Positions 1 through 9,314 of a DNA stretch of 22,589 nt are shown here, one piece after another. The notes beneath the pieces are model-generated. The model saw only the letters and a program-made list of their open reading frames with translations. It had not been told where the DNA came from and searched no databases. Both the position numbers and the translations under genes were made by a program. Position 1 is the stretch's first letter, and every line of letters starts with the position of its first letter. Source of the stretch: an uncultured Veillonella sp. (lineage in GTDB: Bacteria > Bacillota > Negativicutes > Veillonellales > Veillonellaceae); assembly GCA_900544365.1 (NCBI GenBank), contig UQVF01000028.1:1-22589 (forward strand), in the 5' to 3' direction.

Positions 1-450
1 GAAATACAATTTCTGTAAAACCAGCAGATTCTTCATTAGTAGTTGATGGAAATGGTGTGAAGGTTAACACTGGTACCATTAACAATGTTACAACAGGAGA
101 TAAAACTGGCACAGTAACACCAAATACAGGCGATGATACTAAACTAGCTACAGTAACTACCGTAGTAAATGCTATTAACAATGCGGCATGGACAGCTACA
201 TCTGCAGCAACAGCAGCAGGTGAATTAGGTGCTAATGCTACAAATCAGCTTGTTAAAGCAGGTGACAAAGTTACATTTGAAGCAGATAAGAACATCAAGA
301 TTACACAAGCAGGTAGTCAATTTACATTTGCTACGAAAGATAATGTAACGTTTACAACTGTACAAGTAGGTGGAGATCAAGGCCCTAAGTTCAGCAAATC
401 TGCTGATGGAGATATTAAAGTGTCTGGATCTGACAATACTGCTCCGGTGA
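1..450 (+). repeat. Long direct repeat in adhesin stalk, copy 1
   Basis: This stretch matches 1462-1910 at a fixed offset of 1461 bases. The first 100 or so bases differ at only a few positions, and similarity decays toward the end (VQVGGDQGPKFSK versus VQIGGDQGPKLSK). The repeat encodes an INNAAW module followed by an ATKDNV beta module. The upstream limit is unknown because the window begins inside it. Confidence 0.85.
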
Positions 451-3400
451 AAATTACGAATGTAAAACCTGGGGACATCTCTGAAACATCTACAGATGCT
501 ATTAACGGTAGCCAATTCCATGGACTTGCTAAAAATACAATTAAATTAGCAGGTAAAACTGGAGATGCAGAAGCGACAGAAACAGCAACACAAGATCTAG
601 ATAAAAAAGGCGGTATTAAATTTACTGTTAAATCTAGCGATGGCAGCTTGTTAGAAGTAGCAGCAGAGGGAGATACAATCACATTAACTCCAAAAACTGG
701 CAAGATTACAACAGGTACAGATGGAGTGCCAACAGCGAATACAGATGGTGGTAAATTAGTGACTGCTGACCAATTAGTGACTGCCTTAACAGAAATGGGC
801 TGGAAAGCCACAGCAGGTAATGAGGGCACTGGTACTGTTACTGGCAATGCTACAGAGTTAATCAAAGCTGGTAATACGGTGACTTTCAAAGCTGGCGATA
901 ATTTATCGATTAAACAAGATGGTAAAAACTTTATCTATTCCTTAAAAACAGAATTAACTGGCTTAACAAGTGCTGAGTTCAAAGATGCTAAGAATAATAA
1001 AGTAAACATCACTCCAGAAGGCATTACGATTACAAAACCAGCAGATCCAACAGCAGGTACACCTGAAAATACAGTGACATTAAACCAAAATGGTTTAAAT
1101 AACGGTGGCAATGCGATTTCTAATGTGAAATCTAACCTTTCTGACACTAAAAATAGCGATACTGCTAATACAGAAGCAGCGCCAAGCAATGCGACTAAAG
1201 TGCAAGCAGCACCAAATACAACGAATACAACTGGCGATAACTATGTAAATCCAAACAATGCTGCTACCGTATCTGATGTATTGAATGCAGGTTGGAATTT
1301 ACAAGGTAATGGAGAAGCGAAGGACTTCGTTAAAGCCTATGACACTGTAAACTTCATCAATGGTGATGGTACAACAGCTACTGTAGAAAGCATAGATGGT
1401 AAAACATCTACTGTGAAGTATAGCGTAAACCTTGGCAATGGCTTACAAAAGGATGACACTGGAAATACAATTTCTGTAAAACCAGCAGATTCTTCATTAG
1501 TAGTTGATGGAAATGGCGTGAAGGTTAACACGGGTACGATTAACAATGTTACAACAGGTGACAAACCAGGTACTGTGGAAGCCAATACTGGCGATGAAAA
1601 TAAAGTCGCTACTGTAGGTAATGTTGTAAGTGCTATCAACAATGCAGCATGGACAGCGACATCTGGTAAAACAGAGGCTGGGGAATTAGGTAAAGATGCA
1701 ACTAACCAATTGGTAAAAGCCGGTGATAAAGTTACTTTTGAAGCAGATAAAAATATCAAGATTACACAAGATGGAAGTAAATTTACATTTGCTACGAAAG
1801 ATAATGTGTCTTTCAATACGGTACAAATAGGTGGCGATCAAGGTCCTAAATTGTCTAAAACAGATGATGGAGACTTGAAAGTATCTGGTCCTAATGGTAC
1901 GGATCCAGTAAGAGTGGCTAATGTAAAATCTGGGTTGGACAAATATGGTGATCAAGTGAATGGTGCTGATGTACCGGGTACAACAGATAAAAACCGTGGT
2001 TTAGTAGATTTATCTAAACCTGAAAATGGTCAACCGAAAGTAAGTGATAATACAGCTGCTACTGTAGGTGATTTACGTAACATGGGATGGATTGTATCCT
2101 CTGATAAAAAGACAGATGATTTGACTAAGGCATATTCCGACACAGTGAAAAATGCAAACGAAGTGAAATTCGTTGGTGAAGGTACAGCTATCGTATCTGG
2201 TACAACGGATGCACAAGGTGTACGTACGATCACTGTCAAAGTAGATGACCAAACGTCTACGAATAAATCTGTAACTCCTGTCGTGTACACAGATGAAAAC
2301 GGTAAACAAGTATATCCAACTGGAAAAGTTGACCAAGATGGTAACCAAATCTTCAATACAAAACCAGATGGAAGTGGAGATACTGTAACAGGTCCAGTAA
2401 AAACAACTATTAACGGACCAAAAGGTACGACAACACCAACAACATTATCTAACGTAGAAGGTAACTTGGATGGTGCTAAAACGGGTACTACGGCTCCAAC
2501 GACAAACCATGCAGGTGTAGATACAACAAATCCAACAGCAAGTCATTATGTGAATACACATAATGCAGCGACTGTGGGCGATGTATTGAATGCAGGTTGG
2601 AACTTACAAAACAATGGGGTAGCTCGTGACTTCGTGAAACCATATGACACTGTAAACTTTGTGAACGGTGGCAATACAACAGCAGTTGTGACAACATCTG
2701 ATAATGGTACAACAAGCAATGTAACGTACAACGTAACAGGCTTGCCTGTGACATACACAACAGCAGATGGTTCGCCAGTATCTAAAGTTGGAGATAAATA
2801 CTACAAAGTTAACGATAAAGGTCAACCAGTGGATGCGAATGGTAAACCAAGTACTAAGATTAATAACAACGGTGAACCTCTCGACGAAAATGGAATAGTA
2901 ATTCAACCAATTAATACGGCAACAAATCCATTACATTCTACATTGGTGAACCCAAATGTAACGAATTCTGATGATGCGCCGAACAAACAAACTACATCTC
3001 CGACACAATTGGGTAATGTTACATCTGGCTTGAACAAATATGGTGATACTGTTGATGGAAAACCAGTAGCAGGTACAACGACTGCTAACACAGGCTTAAT
3101 CGACTTATCCAAACCAACTAATGGAGATGCGCCTAAAGTAAGCGACAACACAGCTGCTACAGTAGGTGACTTACGTAATATGGGTTGGATTGTATCTTCC
3201 GACAAGGTTACGAATGATGACGGTACGGCTATTGTTAAAGATTACAATGAGCAAGTGCGAAATGCGAACGAAGTGAAATTCGTAGGCAAAGGTACTGCTA
3301 TCGTATCTGGTAAAACAGATTCTAACGGTGTTCGTACGATTACTGTGAAAGTAGATGACCAAGTATCTACGAACAATGCGATCATGCCAACAAGCTTCAC

Positions 3401-6400
3401 TACGAAAGATGGTACGAAAGTATATCCAGTGAAAGATGATGCAGGTAATGTAACATACCATACAACTCCAGATGGTAAAGGCACTGGTGATACTACTATC
3501 GATCCTAAGAATGTAGTAACTGCGGTGAACGGACCTAACGGTACGACAACGCCGACGACATTGCAAAATGTAAAGAGTAACTTGCCTAACGTAGATGATA
3601 AGAAACAAAAAGCCTTCCATCCAGATGGAACAGAGGTGACAGAACCAAATTCCACTACAAATACTGGTAATACGAAAGCTCCATTATCTCATACCGTGGT
3701 AGCAGCGATGATGTCTCCATTCATGACAAATGACAAAGGCGAATTCATCGATGCGAATGGTAATGTCACAACAGATCCTAAACAATATGTAAGAAACCCT
3801 AACTTTGCCGCTAATAATGCAGCCACAGTTGGCGACGTGTTACAAGCAGGTTGGAACTTACAAAATAATGGCACTGCGAAAGATTTCGTTAAACCATATG
3901 ATACAGTGAACTTTATCAACGGTCTTGGTACAACAGCGGTGGTGACAACTCGTGAGGGTAACACTACAAGTGATGTGACTTTCAACGTGAAAGCAGCGAA
4001 TGGTTCTGTGACTGTTGACGAGGATGGTGTGAAAGTAACTACTGGTGAAATCACTAACAATACTAATGGATCCGTATCTGGCCCTACTACGGCAGAGAAA
4101 GCAAAACTTTTACGTGATACATTGGAAGCTGCACAAAAAGAATTACAAGTAGCTAAGGATGCCTTAAAAGAAGCTGAAACTAAATTAACTGCTAACCCTA
4201 CAGATACTACGTTGCAAAAAGAAGTAGCTGATAAGAAAGCAGAGTTAGCGGCGAAACAGACACCAAAAGATGAAGCTCAAAAAGCTCATGATGAGGCAGG
4301 CTTGAACAAAGTTGCGACTGTACAAAACGTGGCAGAAGCGATCAATAATGCTGGCTTTAACTTAAAAACATCCGCTGATGGTGGAGAAAAGTTGACTACA
4401 GGTACTAAAAATGATGGCGAGTTAATTAAACCAAGCAATACTGTAGAAATGGTAGCAGGCAATAACTTAACTGTGAAACAGGATGCAAATGGTAAAATTA
4501 CATATGCTACGAAGGATAATGTGACTTTCACAAATGTGGATACAGGCACGTTGAACGTAGGTAGCCCGAATACATACACGGATGGTAAAGGTAATACGTA
4601 CACGAAAGTGGGCGATCAGTATTACAAACCAGCTGATGTGGTGAACGGTGCTCCTAAAGAAGGTGCGACACCAGTGACGATTCCTGCGGATGTAGTTGTG
4701 AAACCAGTTAGCCCTGTCACAATGAAAACAGAAGCGGCAAAACCGGCTACGAATAATGTTGCGGATGCGCAACCATCTAGTGCGTTGAATATTACATCTC
4801 AAGATGGCAAACCGACACAAATTACAGGTGTAGGTTCCACGTTGAATACAAATGTGGTCAAAACCAATCCAGAAGGTACAGCAACGAAACCAGGTGCTAC
4901 ACCAGGTACAACACCGAAAACTGAAGATGTTCATTTAGTAGACTTGAATGGCACAAAAGATGCACCTGTCAACAAAAATGCGGTTGCTACAGTAGGTGAC
5001 CTACAAAATATGGGTTGGGTTGTATCTGCGAAAGATGGCAATGGCTACAAAGATGTGGTAAAAAATGCGAATGTAGTAGATTTCAAAGGTGAAAATGGTA
5101 TTACTGTAACGGGATCTACATTAGAAGATGGCACTCGTCAATTAACTGTAGGTATCAAAGAAGGGGAAGTTACGAATAAAGTGATAATTACTCATGCGGA
5201 TGGTACAAAAACAGAGGCAGTTAAGATTGGAGATAACTACTATAAAGTAGATGAAAATGGTAAACCAGTAGGCTTTGAAAAAGATAAAGATGGCAAACCG
5301 GCTGGAACTCCATTAACAATTAATCCGACAACAGACGCTGTAACTAATAAAGGTGCAGGATTTGTAACGGGTAATACGGTGGCAAATGCAATCCAAGATT
5401 CTGGTTGGAATATTGGTAAAGCCAATGGTAGTGATGTGGTGAAATCTGATGGTACACCAGTTGATTTCAATAAAGAAGCAAAGGTGTACGATAAGGTAAA
5501 TCCTAATGACGATGTGAAATTTGTAGATGGTGCTAACACGAATGTGTCTATGGTAACTGTAGATGCATTAAATGAGGATGGTACTAAGAAGGCAACTACT
5601 TTTGTCAAAGTGGATATTAACAGAGATTTAAAAATTGACTCTGTTACCACTGGTGGCACAGCGGTTGATAAAAATGGTAACAACCTTGTGAAAGTAGGCG
5701 ACAAGTATTACAAAGAAGGAGATGTGACGGTAGTTACAAATCCAGATGGAAGTACTTCAGTCACACCTAAGAAGAATGCAAAACCAGTTCCTCCAGCAGA
5801 TGTAATTCCTCCTAAAGATGGAGCTATGATCGTTAAAAATGTTGATGGAAAAGATGTGGTATCCGCCAAAGTTGATAAAGACGGCAACGGTGCCTTCGCA
5901 GTGAGCGGCAAAGACGGCAAAGATGGTGTATCTATTACTGCTAAAGATGGACAAGGTGCTATCGGTGTGAATGGTAAGGATGGTAAGAATACATCCATTA
6001 CAGGAGAAAATATCTCTATTAAAGATAAAGATAATAACAACTCCACAAGTATTGGTATTAACAATGTTACGTTAAAAGACAAAGATGGTAATACATCCAC
6101 GTTGACGGCGGACAAATCTGAACTAAAAGATAAAGCGGGCAATACGAATACGAATACATCGACTACGAATGTGTTGAAGGATACAAATGGTAATACCAAC
6201 ACATCTACAGCAGCAGGAACTACGTATACAGATAAAGATGCTAATAAAACAGTAGTGGGACCTAAGGAGATTAATATTACAGATAAATCCGGGGACAACA
6301 CAGCATCCTTAACAAATAAAGATTTAATCTTGAATGCGAAAGATCCAAAAACTGGGGTAGATAAAACATCTCATGTATCTGGCGATAAGATTGCTTTCAC

Positions 6401-7385
6401 AACTACTGATGAAATCGAAAAAGTAGTGGATAAAGACGGTAAACCGGTGATTGATCCAACTACTGGAAAACAAAAAGAAGTCATTAAAAATCCTGGTAAC
6501 TCTACAGAGTACACTAACGAAGGATTGAAAGTCATTCCAAATAGTACAGTAGCTCGTGATGCGAATGGTAACCTTACATTCTTAGATAAAGATGGTAAAC
6601 CAGTATCTAAAGATGTAGATGGTAACTACAAATATGTTGGTCAAGATGGTAAACCAGGTGAGAAATATACAGGCGCTGTGGGATCATTGAAACCAAATGT
6701 AGCAGATAGTACTCGTATCATTTCCTTCGGCATGGATAAACCTGTGTTAGATTCCAATGGTAATCCTGTGAAAGGCCCAGATGGCAAAACAGTTATGACA
6801 GAAGGTATCTCCGCTGGTATGCAACAAATTCACAATGTCGCACCAGGCACGAAAGATACAGATGCGGTTAATGTGTCTCAATTACGAGGTACAACGATCA
6901 ATATCAATAATCGTATGAATCGTATGGGTGCACAAGCAGCTGCCTTAGCAGGCTTGCAATCTATCCAATACGATCCATTAGAGCCAACTCAAATTTCCGC
7001 AGGTGTAGGCTACTATCAAGGGGCTAGTGCCTTAGCACTTGGCATGAATCATTACAAAAATGAATCTACCATGTTCCATGTGGGTGCATCCGTCAATGGA
7101 AATATGAATGAAGTGATGGCCAATGCAAGTGTGACTTGGAAGTTTGGTGCTCGTGCTGATGAAACCGCAGTGAAAGATACATTCCGTCAAGGACCTATCA
7201 GTGCATCTTACACATTACAAGATAAGGTATCTGCCTTAGAAGCACAAAACAGAATTCAAAAAGATGAATTGAATGAACTACGTGCTACAAATGCGGCTCA
7301 AAAAGCAGAAAATGAAGCACAACGTGAAGAATTAGCCTTGATGAAAGCGCAAATTGCGGAATTGTTTAAACGAATGAATGGATAA
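1..7385 (+). CDS. Large trimeric autotransporter adhesin (YadA/Hag family), 5'-truncated by the window
   Basis: This is the C-terminal part (at least 2,460 residues) of a surface fibre protein that trimerises and is anchored in the outer membrane. The reading frame is open from base 3, so the GTG at 57 is internal: the residues before it match the copy at about 1462. Modules seen: neck-like DAINGSQF (about 492-521); GW modules of the ATVGDVLNAGWNL type (near 1255, 2562, 3816) and the GDLRNMGW type (near 2051, 3151, 4983); a helical insert at about 4090-4305; four KVGDxYYK cassettes (near 2797, 4618, 5234, 5704); a KDGK/DKDGNT-rich stretch (about 5880-6300); stalk motif DAVNVSQL (6861-6884); YadA anchor (about 6890-7150); and a final coiled coil (about 7220-7382). 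Known for the family: the anchor forms a 12-strand trimeric barrel. The signal peptide and head lie upstream of the window. An adhesion and aggregation role is inferred from the family; the ligand is unknown. Confidence 0.95.
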   Translation, partial: NTISVKPADSSLVVDGNGVKVNTGTINNVTTGDKTGTVTPNTGDDTKLATVTTVVNAINNAAWTATSAATAAGELGANATNQLVKAGDKVTFEADKNIKITQAGSQFTFATKDNVTFTTVQVGGDQGPKFSKSADGDIKVSGSDNTAPVKITNVKPGDISETSTDAINGSQFHGLAKNTIKLAGKTGDAEATETATQDLDKKGGIKFTVKSSDGSLLEVAAEGDTITLTPKTGKITTGTDGVPTANTDGGKLVTADQLVTALTEMGWKATAGNEGTGTVTGNATELIKAGNTVTFKAGDNLSIKQDGKNFIYSLKTELTGLTSAEFKDAKNNKVNITPEGITITKPADPTAGTPENTVTLNQNGLNNGGNAISNVKSNLSDTKNSDTANTEAAPSNATKVQAAPNTTNTTGDNYVNPNNAATVSDVLNAGWNLQGNGEAKDFVKAYDTVNFINGDGTTATVESIDGKTSTVKYSVNLGNGLQKDDTGNTISVKPADSSLVVDGNGVKVNTGTINNVTTGDKPGTVEANTGDENKVATVGNVVSAINNAAWTATSGKTEAGELGKDATNQLVKAGDKVTFEADKNIKITQDGSKFTFATKDNVSFNTVQIGGDQGPKLSKTDDGDLKVSGPNGTDPVRVANVKSGLDKYGDQVNGADVPGTTDKNRGLVDLSKPENGQPKVSDNTAATVGDLRNMGWIVSSDKKTDDLTKAYSDTVKNANEVKFVGEGTAIVSGTTDAQGVRTITVKVDDQTSTNKSVTPVVYTDENGKQVYPTGKVDQDGNQIFNTKPDGSGDTVTGPVKTTINGPKGTTTPTTLSNVEGNLDGAKTGTTAPTTNHAGVDTTNPTASHYVNTHNAATVGDVLNAGWNLQNNGVARDFVKPYDTVNFVNGGNTTAVVTTSDNGTTSNVTYNVTGLPVTYTTADGSPVSKVGDKYYKVNDKGQPVDANGKPSTKINNNGEPLDENGIVIQPINTATNPLHSTLVNPNVTNSDDAPNKQTTSPTQLGNVTSGLNKYGDTVDGKPVAGTTTANTGLIDLSKPTNGDAPKVSDNTAATVGDLRNMGWIVSSDKVTNDDGTAIVKDYNEQVRNANEVKFVGKGTAIVSGKTDSNGVRTITVKVDDQVSTNNAIMPTSFTTKDGTKVYPVKDDAGNVTYHTTPDGKGTGDTTIDPKNVVTAVNGPNGTTTPTTLQNVKSNLPNVDDKKQKAFHPDGTEVTEPNSTTNTGNTKAPLSHTVVAAMMSPFMTNDKGEFIDANGNVTTDPKQYVRNPNFAANNAATVGDVLQAGWNLQNNGTAKDFVKPYDTVNFINGLGTTAVVTTREGNTTSDVTFNVKAANGSVTVDEDGVKVTTGEITNNTNGSVSGPTTAEKAKLLRDTLEAAQKELQVAKDALKEAETKLTANPTDTTLQKEVADKKAELAAKQTPKDEAQKAHDEAGLNKVATVQNVAEAINNAGFNLKTSADGGEKLTTGTKNDGELIKPSNTVEMVAGNNLTVKQDANGKITYATKDNVTFTNVDTGTLNVGSPNTYTDGKGNTYTKVGDQYYKPADVVNGAPKEGATPVTIPADVVVKPVSPVTMKTEAAKPATNNVADAQPSSALNITSQDGKPTQITGVGSTLNTNVVKTNPEGTATKPGATPGTTPKTEDVHLVDLNGTKDAPVNKNAVATVGDLQNMGWVVSAKDGNGYKDVVKNANVVDFKGENGITVTGSTLEDGTRQLTVGIKEGEVTNKVIITHADGTKTEAVKIGDNYYKVDENGKPVGFEKDKDGKPAGTPLTINPTTDAVTNKGAGFVTGNTVANAIQDSGWNIGKANGSDVVKSDGTPVDFNKEAKVYDKVNPNDDVKFVDGANTNVSMVTVDALNEDGTKKATTFVKVDINRDLKIDSVTTGGTAVDKNGNNLVKVGDKYYKEGDVTVVTNPDGSTSVTPKKNAKPVPPADVIPPKDGAMIVKNVDGKDVVSAKVDKDGNGAFAVSGKDGKDGVSITAKDGQGAIGVNGKDGKNTSITGENISIKDKDNNNSTSIGINNVTLKDKDGNTSTLTADKSELKDKAGNTNTNTSTTNVLKDTNGNTNTSTAAGTTYTDKDANKTVVGPKEINITDKSGDNTASLTNKDLILNAKDPKTGVDKTSHVSGDKIAFTTTDEIEKVVDKDGKPVIDPTTGKQKEVIKNPGNSTEYTNEGLKVIPNSTVARDANGNLTFLDKDGKPVSKDVDGNYKYVGQDGKPGEKYTGAVGSLKPNVADSTRIISFGMDKPVLDSNGNPVKGPDGKTVMTEGISAGMQQIHNVAPGTKDTDAVNVSQLRGTTININNRMNRMGAQAAALAGLQSIQYDPLEPTQISAGVGYYQGASALALGMNHYKNESTMFHVGASVNGNMNEVMANASVTWKFGARADETAVKDTFRQGPISASYTLQDKVSALEAQNRIQKDELNELRATNAAQKAENEAQREELALMKAQIAELFKRMNG
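1462..1910 (+). repeat. Long direct repeat in adhesin stalk, copy 2
   Basis: Second copy of the repeat at 1-450, in the same reading frame. It encodes ISVKPADSSLVVDGNG, the INNVTTGDK linker, the INNAAW module and the ATKDNV module. The near-identical first part suggests recent duplication or gene conversion. Confidence 0.85.
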
Positions 7386-7441
7386 TCTTAGACACTAAGA
7401 GTATCTATTGTATGATACGTCACTTGTGATGTTATGCAGTC

Positions 7442-7579
7442 TGTGGCGTTTATAATTGAATATGGCAAAGGGAAGAGCACGACACATTCCTCCGCAAACT
7501 GATACAGTGGTTAGGTTTGCTCCGGAACATGTCGTGCTCTTCTTATGTTTTCATGATGTAGATAGAATGGAAGGCCACA
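7442..7579. repeat. Nested inverted-repeat element, copy A
   Basis: The outer ends TGTGGC and GCCACA are inverted. Inside is a long hairpin (7473-7541): AAGAGCACGACA pairs with TGTCGTGCTCTT, and the pairing continues imperfectly through TTCCTCCGCAAAC opposite GTTTGCTCCGGAA. The right arm runs into a T-rich stretch, so the hairpin could also end transcription of the adhesin. It belongs to the same family as the elements at 16343, 16494, 19303 and 19454. Confidence 0.8.
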
Positions 7580-7666
7580 AGACTGCTACTCGTATTTATG
7601 CTCTTCAGGAAAAGATACATAGTACTCTTTTGTGTGCTTAGGGTGTGGGTAGAAAGTTGTATTTTT

Positions 7667-7696
7667 TTTACGAGAAGGCCCTAAATATGGTATGAT
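7667..7696 (+). promoter_or_regulatory. Probable sigma-70 promoter of the sdaAB-sdaAA-cca-pbp operon
   Basis: A weak -35 TTTACG (7667-7672) is followed after 18 bases by TATGAT (7691-7696). The TGG just before the -10 gives an extended -10 signature, which can offset the weak -35. It lies about 57 bases before the sdaAB start. No operator or riboswitch is evident. Confidence 0.55.
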
Positions 7697-7738
7697 ATAA
7701 GGTAAAGATAATACACAAGATATTCCTACATAGATAAT

Positions 7739-7744
7739 AGGAGG
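7739..7744 (+). promoter_or_regulatory. Ribosome binding site selecting a TTG start
   Basis: A perfect AGGAGG sits 8 bases before TTG at 7753. No ATG or GTG in frame is better placed, and the TTG gives the N-terminus expected for the family (SSIFDIIGPVMIGPSSSH). Confidence 0.85.
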
Positions 7745-7752
7745 TACCTACT

Positions 7753-8418
7753 TTGAGTAGTATATTTGATATTATTGGACCCGTTATGATTGGTCCATCT
7801 AGTTCACATACAGCGGGGGCGGCACGACTGGGGAAAATGGCTTTGTCAATTTTTCATGAGCGTCCTGAAAGTGTGACGATGACATTATATGGTTCTTTTG
7901 CAAAAACCTATCGAGGCCATGGCACAAATCGTGCTTTGGTGGGAGGTCTATTAGGGATGGATGCCGATGATGCACGTATCCGTGAGTCTTTAGAAATTGC
8001 AGAGAAAGAAAACTTTCAGTATACCTTTATTGAATCTGAAGTCGATGCAGGACATCCGAATACTGTACGATTCAATATGTATGGTAAAGAGGGAAAGCAT
8101 ATGTCTGTGACCGGATCATCCCTAGGTGGAGGTCGAGTGACGGTGACCAATATTGATGGCATCGATGTAGATATTACTGGGGAAGAGCATCAGATTATTG
8201 CGTTCCATACGGATCAACCCGGTGTTATTGCAGGGGTTACACATATTTTAGGGCTAGAGAAGATTAATATTTCTAGCATGCGTGTATTCCGTAAGCGCAA
8301 AGGATCAGAAGCAGTGATGCTGATTTCTACAGACTCCGATGTAGATGCTGTGGCATTACAACAAATTAAGGAAGTGACAGGCATTTCTTCTGTTATGTAT
8401 TTTGAACCATTGGAGTAG
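7753..8418 (+). CDS. sdaAB: L-serine dehydratase, iron-sulfur-dependent, beta subunit
   Basis: Together with the alpha subunit encoded next to it, this subunit deaminates L-serine to pyruvate and ammonia in the cytoplasm. The N-terminal motif IGPSSSHTAGAARLG is diagnostic of the family, and GHGTNRALVGG and TGSSLGGGRV are further conserved stretches. Residues from about 148 on (IIAFHTDQPGVIAGVTHILG) form an ACT-type domain, a fold that often binds amino acids. The 221-residue length is usual for a separate beta subunit. Translation starts at TTG 7753, set by a perfect ribosome binding site. The alpha subunit starts 8 bases after the stop, which fits a two-subunit enzyme made in equal amounts. 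In a Veillonella-like anaerobe this would feed pyruvate metabolism; that physiological point is inference. Confidence 0.95.
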   Translation: MSSIFDIIGPVMIGPSSSHTAGAARLGKMALSIFHERPESVTMTLYGSFAKTYRGHGTNRALVGGLLGMDADDARIRESLEIAEKENFQYTFIESEVDAGHPNTVRFNMYGKEGKHMSVTGSSLGGGRVTVTNIDGIDVDITGEEHQIIAFHTDQPGVIAGVTHILGLEKINISSMRVFRKRKGSEAVMLISTDSDVDAVALQQIKEVTGISSVMYFEPLE

Positions 8419-8426
8419 AGGATACT

Positions 8427-9302
8427 ATGAGTTATTTATACGATACAATTGAAGATATTGTACGCCTTGCGGATCGTGAAAGTATTTCTTTTTCCGAAGT
8501 GGTTTTGCGTGCAGAAATAGAAAGTACAGGTTCTGCGAAAGAAGATGTGCTAGGGGAGATACAACGTCGCATTCAAATTTTTAAAGAATCTGTTCGCGAT
8601 GGCATAGAAGATACAAGAAAAAGTAAGAGTGGCATGTCTGGGGGACAAGCGAAGCAATTAGATGAGGGTAAACCAGTATTTCTGAGTGATCTTACCTATC
8701 GTGCATTGCGATATGCTATTTCCGTTAATGAAGCAAATGCGAAGATGTTCCGTATTGTAGCATGTCCTACAGCAGGGGCCTGTGGCATTTTACCTGGTGT
8801 GATGCAAGCAGTAGGTGAAGTATACAATTGTGATGAGGCGTCCTATATCAATGGATTTTTAGCGGCTGCTGGGGTAGGTAATGTGGTAACAAACCAAGCC
8901 TGTGTAGCAGGTGCTGTAGGTGGTTGCCAGGCTGAAGTTGGTACCGCAGCAGCGATGGCAGCAGCGTGTGCAGTAGCTATGATGGGGGGAACTACAGAAG
9001 AGGTAGTCACAGCTATGACATTATGTATGAAAAATGTACTTGGCTTAGTATGTGATCCGGTGGCAGGCCTTGTGGAAGTACCTTGTGTGAAGCGAAATGG
9101 TATCTATGCAGTACATGCATTAGCCTCAGCGGAAATGGCGATGGCAGGATTGCGAAGTCGTATTCCTGCGGATGAGGTAATTGGTGCTATGGACTCTATT
9201 GGACGGGCATTGCCAGAAGCGTTGCGGGAGACTAGTGAAGGTGGCTTAGCGAGAACAAAAACGGGCATGGATATTACGAAACGCTTGGCTCATCAGAAGT
9301 AG
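8427..9302 (+). CDS. sdaAA: L-serine dehydratase, iron-sulfur-dependent, alpha subunit
   Basis: This is the catalytic subunit carrying the oxygen-sensitive [4Fe-4S] cluster that activates serine for loss of water and ammonia. Cysteines are seen at about residues 113 and 119 (CPTAGACGILPG), 159 and 167 (CVAGAVGGC), and 209 and 220 (CDPVAGLVEVPC). These are the conserved segments from which the family draws its cluster ligands. The Gly/Ala-rich middle is typical. The length (291) is normal. The ribosome binding site AGAGGA overlaps the sdaAB stop codon, so the two genes are probably translationally coupled. The cca gene begins 12 bases after the stop, which continues the operon. Confidence 0.95.
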   Translation: MSYLYDTIEDIVRLADRESISFSEVVLRAEIESTGSAKEDVLGEIQRRIQIFKESVRDGIEDTRKSKSGMSGGQAKQLDEGKPVFLSDLTYRALRYAISVNEANAKMFRIVACPTAGACGILPGVMQAVGEVYNCDEASYINGFLAAAGVGNVVTNQACVAGAVGGCQAEVGTAAAMAAACAVAMMGGTTEEVVTAMTLCMKNVLGLVCDPVAGLVEVPCVKRNGIYAVHALASAEMAMAGLRSRIPADEVIGAMDSIGRALPEALRETSEGGLARTKTGMDITKRLAHQK

Positions 9303-9314
9303 AGGGGTATCAGT

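Larger units (their letters stand above)
7386..7752. other. Intergenic region between the large adhesin and sdaAB
   Basis: It holds one structured repeat element (7442-7579) and a promoter plus ribosome binding site for the sdaAB operon. I see nothing recognisable in 7386-7441 or 7580-7660. The short open frame at 7456-7641 lies across the repeat and is not accepted as a gene. Confidence 0.8.

Noticed and set aside
57..59. GTG at 57 as the start of the large adhesin
   Set aside because: The frame is open upstream to the window edge and the upstream residues match the internal repeat at 1462, so the true start is outside the window.
5708..6301. Long antisense open frames within adhesin genes (for example 5708-6301, 377-889, 1337-1816)
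   Set aside because: They are shadows of the repetitive Thr/Lys/Asp-rich sense frames, with biased composition and no start signals.
7456..7641. Open frame of 61 codons after the large adhesin
   Set aside because: It runs across the inverted-repeat element A, has no good ribosome binding site and its sequence is a translation of the hairpin arms.
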